Source: Thermus thermamylovorans
GTDB lineage: Bacteria > Deinococcota > Deinococci > Deinococcales > Thermaceae
NCBI RefSeq assembly: GCF_004307015.1
Contig: NZ_SIJL01000005.1
Coordinates: forward strand, 55,402-119,401
DNA length: 64,000 bases
Direction of reading: 5' to 3'
Shown here one piece after another: positions 63,338 through 64,000 of this stretch. Made by a program: the position numbers and the translations under genes. The stretch's first letter is position 1, and each line of letters starts with the position of its first letter. The notes under the pieces were generated by a model that saw only the letters and a program-made list of their open reading frames with translations, was not told the DNA's origin and did no database searches.

Positions 63338-64000
63338 ATGTCCCTCCTATTCACCCCCCTGGAGCTGCGGTCCCTTCGGCTCAAGAACCGCCTGGCCATG
63401 TCCCCCATGTGCCAGTACTCGGCCACAGAAGGAGGCCGGGTAACGGAGTGGCACCTCCTCCACTACCCCACCCGGGCCCTGGGGGGCGTGGGCCTGGTCC
63501 TGGTGGAGGCCACCGCCGTGGAGCCCTGGGGCCGCATCAGCCCCTATGACCTCGGCATCTGGTCTGAGGCGCACCTCCCGGGCCTGAGGGAGCTCGCCCG
63601 GAGGATCCGGGAGGCGGGGGCGGTGCCGGGGATCCAGCTGGCCCACGCCGGGCGCAAGGCGGGGACCGCCCGGCCCTGGGAGGGGGGGAAGCCCCTGGGC
63701 TGGCGGGTGGTGGGGCCAAGCCCCCTGCCCTTCGCCGAGGGCTACCCGGTGCCCGAGCCCCTGGACGAGGCGGGGATGGAAAGGATCCTAGAGGCCTTCG
63801 TGGAGGGCGCCAAGCGGGCCCTGGAAGCTGGCTTCCAGGTGATCGAGCTCCACATGGCCCACGGCTACCTGCTCTCCTCCTTCCTCTCCCCCCTCTCCAA
63901 CCAGCGCACCGACGCCTACGGGGGAAGCCTGGAAGGGTGCATGCGCTTTCCCCTGCAGGTGGCAAAGGCGGTGCGGGAGGCCCTGCCCCCGGAGCTTCCC
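63338..64000 (+). CDS. NADPH-dependent old yellow enzyme, YqjM/chromate reductase type (C-terminus beyond window)
   Basis: FMN ene-reductase; the 221 residues present start [30 protein letters not shown]25 in the SPMCQYSA motif is the redox-tuning Cys of thermophilic YqjM-type enzymes. [11 protein letters not shown] and [27 protein letters not shown] hold the substrate- and FMN-binding residues. It closely resembles the Thermus scotoductus chromate reductase as I recall that sequence. SLEGCMRFP differs from the usual ENR-type segment. About 125 residues, including the arginine finger, lie off the right edge. Confidence 0.93.
   Translation, partial: MSLLFTPLELRSLRLKNRLAMSPMCQYSATEGGRVTEWHLLHYPTRALGGVGLVLVEATAVEPWGRISPYDLGIWSEAHLPGLRELARRIREAGAVPGIQLAHAGRKAGTARPWEGGKPLGWRVVGPSPLPFAEGYPVPEPLDEAGMERILEAFVEGAKRALEAGFQVIELHMAHGYLLSSFLSPLSNQRTDAYGGSLEGCMRFPLQVAKAVREALPPELP

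Noticed and set aside
1..64000. tRNA, rRNA or CRISPR arrays
   Set aside because: No cloverleaf-like sequence, rRNA-like stretch or regularly spaced repeat was found in the gaps.

Overview
The window looks like chromosomal DNA from a Thermus species. Evidence: GC near 70%, codons almost always ending in G or C, closely packed and overlapping genes (ATGA, GTGA and CTAG junctions), many leaderless starts with a TANNNT box 5-9 bases before ATG/GTG, and proteins that read like the known Thermus versions. One example is the old yellow enzyme at the right edge, which resembles the chromate reductase of T. scotoductus. No rRNA, tRNA, CRISPR array or complete mobile element was seen.

Layout. 1-2428: argH (cut by the window edge) and argG, minus strand. 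2720-5329: a lipoprotein subtilase with its own promoter. 5388-10655: the 2-oxoglutarate dehydrogenase operon sucA-sucB-lpd, minus strand. 10750-12086: a PaaG-like isomerase and ruvA. 12089-17598: a five-gene MacAB/TolC-type export operon with two different TolC-like proteins. 17716-20478: lemA, a DUF3137 gene, hemQ (coproheme decarboxylase) and a half-length chlorite-dismutase-like gene. 20580-26117: mscS, a 754-residue coiled-coil protein and the stringent-response gene rel. 26114-31990: housekeeping and unknown genes (yjbQ, a methyltransferase, a sugar nucleotidyltransferase, birA, a DUF2203 protein, a zincin, rlmH, a beta-lactamase-fold hydrolase).

31992-33655 is a decayed patch: a broken luciferase-like monooxygenase gene and a broken IS630-type element with recognisable inverted ends. 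Next to it, 33778-40163 is one plus-strand operon for assimilatory sulfate reduction plus the siroheme it needs: sulfite reductase, hemD, the siroheme dehydrogenase/chelatase, APS reductase, a TauE-type permease, the uroporphyrinogen methyltransferase and ATP sulfurylase. Its codon use looks more AT-rich than its surroundings. 40179-46602 is a late cobalamin block: cbiA, an unknown small gene, cobO, cobS and cobT on the minus strand; cobC, cbiB and cobD on the plus strand.

46599-53141 holds a phosphodiester glycosidase, rtcB, a PP2C phosphatase, ndk, a NYN nuclease, folB and folP. 53227-57823 holds an MFS transporter and a TRAP transporter whose membrane genes (dctQM) converge on the binding-protein gene (dctP). 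The window ends with a DUF4384 lipoprotein, rnhB, a molybdopterin oxidoreductase, an amidase, a zinc-ribbon protein of unknown function and the partial old yellow enzyme.

The most unusual whole-window signal is an 8-base palindrome, CCTCGAGG. I count about 34 copies by eye against about 3 expected from base composition. CTCGAG almost never occurs outside this octamer, which recalls the HIP1 palindrome of cyanobacteria. Other points of interest are two divergent gene pairs whose -10 boxes physically overlap, several promoter-embedded inverted repeats, and a possible Roadblock-like domain at the end of the coiled-coil protein. All counts and alignments were done by eye.
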